NCBI GenBank assembly: GCA_900313125.1
Contig: OMPZ01000033.1
Location: 1 to 7,045, forward strand
Reading direction: 5' to 3'
From: an uncultured Eubacteriales bacterium
GTDB taxonomy: Bacteria; Bacillota; Clostridia; Oscillospirales; Acutalibacteraceae
DNA length: 7,045 nt
Within the stretch, counting starts at the first letter, position 1. Each line of letters begins with the position of its first letter. The position numbers and the translations under genes are program-made. The notes below the pieces were generated by a model, which worked only from the letters and a program-made list of their open reading frames with translations, was not told where the DNA came from and ran no database searches. This document shows positions 6,439 to 7,045 of this stretch, piece by piece.

Positions 6439-6870
6439 ATGAACAACAGCAAATTCTCACTTGTTCTGCGTATGTGCAGAGAGAACGCGGGAGTTACGCA
6501 AAAGCAGGTAGCAGAAGCGCTGAATATGGAGCGCTCGACCTACGCCTACTATGAAACGGGGGCAAGCCACCCGAGCGGCGTAATGATCTTAAAGCTTGCG
6601 GCGATCTTCAACGTTGATTATAAAATATTCATGGACGCCGTAGGCGACGTAGACTTTGACAACAACCCCGAGGACGAAGAGTTCACCACCCTAAACGACA
6701 GCTCGTGGGAGGAGAGGGAGAAGCTCTACACCTTAAAGAAGCATGAGCAGGATCTTGTAATGCAGTACCGCACCTTTGACGCAGAACAGAAAAAGGCGGT
6801 AGACGACCTTTTCGAGAAATTCCGTCACGACAATTTTGTGGGCGAAAAGAAAGCGAAAAAGAAAAAGTGA
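6439..6870 (+). CDS. Cro/C1-type (XRE) helix-turn-helix regulator with charged C-terminal extension
   Basis: This 143-residue cytoplasmic protein has an N-terminal HTH of about 60 residues. It opens SLVLRMCRENAGVTQKQVAE, with TQKQVAEAL (20-28) as helix 2 and ERSTYAYYE (31-39) as the recognition helix, and ends in LKLAAIFNVDYKIF (51-64), the usual XRE helix 5. An acidic linker (about 70-95) leads to a predicted amphipathic helical stretch (LKKHEQDLVMQYRTFDAEQKKAVDDLFEKF, within 99-128) and a tail of nearly only lysine (GEKKAKKKK). The C-terminal part matches no domain I can name; it may mediate dimerisation. The protein is likely a transcription factor, perhaps self-regulating through the repeats in its leader; targets are unknown. 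ATG 6439 is chosen from the GGAGGG spacing. No phage or plasmid gene is adjacent, so nothing here marks it as a prophage repressor. A stem-loop begins in its last codons. Confidence 0.88.
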   Translation: MNNSKFSLVLRMCRENAGVTQKQVAEALNMERSTYAYYETGASHPSGVMILKLAAIFNVDYKIFMDAVGDVDFDNNPEDEEFTTLNDSSWEEREKLYTLKKHEQDLVMQYRTFDAEQKKAVDDLFEKFRHDNFVGEKKAKKKK

Positions 6871-6917
6871 TCGGCGAACGATCACTCAAAACGGTTTTTG
6901 ATTTATCAAATTTTTTT
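6867..6917 (+). terminator. Probable terminator region after the regulator
   Basis: GTGATCG (6867-6873, containing the stop codon) pairs perfectly with CGATCAC (6879-6885) around a five-base loop. Downstream come T5 (6895-6899), then a weak TTTGA/TCAAA stem (6897-6901 with 6906-6910) directly followed by T7 (6911-6917). The strong hairpin is nine bases from the nearest T tract and the stem beside T7 is weak, so termination may be imperfect. Confidence 0.5.
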
Positions 6918-6927
6918 AAAAAAAGTC

Positions 6928-6956
6928 TTGACAGAACAAAAAAAATATGATATTAT
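6928..6956 (+). promoter_or_regulatory. Near-consensus sigma-A promoter of tRNA-Ser
   Basis: TTGACA (6928-6933, perfect -35) and TATTAT (6951-6956) are 17 bases apart, with TGA just before the -10 giving an extended -10. The expected start is near 6963, about seven bases before the mature tRNA 5' end. This is a strong stable-RNA type promoter. Confidence 0.88.
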
Positions 6957-6969
6957 ACAATAGTCGCAT

Positions 6970-7045
6970 GGAGAGGTGTCCGAGTGGTTTAAGGAGCTAG
7001 TCTTGAAAACTAGTGATGCCGAAAGGTACCAAGGGTTCGAATCCC
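6970..7045 (+). tRNA. tRNA-Ser (anticodon UGA), 3' end cut by the window
   Basis: The sequence begins GGAGAGGTGTCCGAGTGGTT, a typical class II serine tRNA with acceptor strand GGAGAGG and D arm. The anticodon stem CTAGT (6997-7001) pairs with ACTAG (7009-7013) around loop CTTGAAA, so the anticodon is TGA (7004-7006), which reads UCN serine codons. The long variable arm (about 7014-7030) includes GCC/GGT pairing around GAAA, as expected for Ser tRNA. The T arm starts AAGGG-TTCGAAT-CCC and the window ends inside it. The last T-stem bases, the acceptor 3' strand and any CCA lie outside. Confidence 0.95.

Noticed and set aside
6970..7045. tRNA-Ser as an attachment site for an integrated element
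   Set aside because: No integrase, direct repeat of the tRNA 3' end or mobile gene is visible, and the tRNA 3' end lies outside the window.
1..7045. CRISPR array, insertion sequence or tandem repeat
   Set aside because: I saw no regularly spaced repeats, transposase motifs or terminal inverted repeats on either strand.

Overview
The window looks like chromosome of a low- to mid-GC Gram-positive of the class Clostridia, plausibly an Oscillospiraceae/Ruminococcus-type gut organism. This placement is an inference. It rests on strong Shine-Dalgarno sequences of the AGGAGGTGATC type, sigma-A promoters with extended -10 elements, frequent TTG start codons, a heterodimeric ABC exporter of the TM287/288 (BmrCD) type, and a small Cro/C1-type regulator. 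No phylogenetic marker was compared against a database.

Layout. (a) 1-283, plus strand: the 3' end of a PfkB-family sugar kinase whose reading frame is broken. It is followed by a strong bidirectional terminator at 303-348. (b) 362-3843, minus strand: two ABC exporter half-transporters whose genes overlap by ATGA. Transcription runs from 3843 down to the shared terminator. (c) 3917-5563, minus strand: a multi-membrane-span O-antigen ligase/polymerase-family protein, with a hairpin in the 73-base gap before the ABC pair. (d) 5659-6075, minus strand: yqgF/ruvX, a housekeeping RNase H-fold protein. (e) 6076-6438: a 363-base AT-rich divergent intergenic region with an outward promoter on each side and an unusually long leader for the regulator. 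(f) 6439-6870, plus strand: an XRE-family regulator with a charged C-terminal extension. (g) 6970 to the window end: a tRNA-Ser(UGA) with its own near-consensus promoter, cut off by the window edge.

How the genes relate. yqgF, the ligase-family gene and the two ABC genes all lie on the minus strand and may be read in one direction. The ABC pair is certainly one translationally coupled unit. The two ATPase subunits complement each other: the first carries the degenerate Walker B (Asp for Glu) and H-loop (Gln for His) plus a canonical LSGGQ, and the second carries canonical Glu and His plus a degenerate LSQGQ. A heterodimer would therefore have one active and one degenerate ATP site. Nothing shows that the exporter and the glycopolymer enzyme act together.

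I did not find a convincing new biological system. The best leads are the broken kinase gene, an O-antigen-ligase-family gene outside any polysaccharide cluster, the long structured leader and possible operator repeats of the regulator, and three consecutive TTG-started genes on the minus strand.
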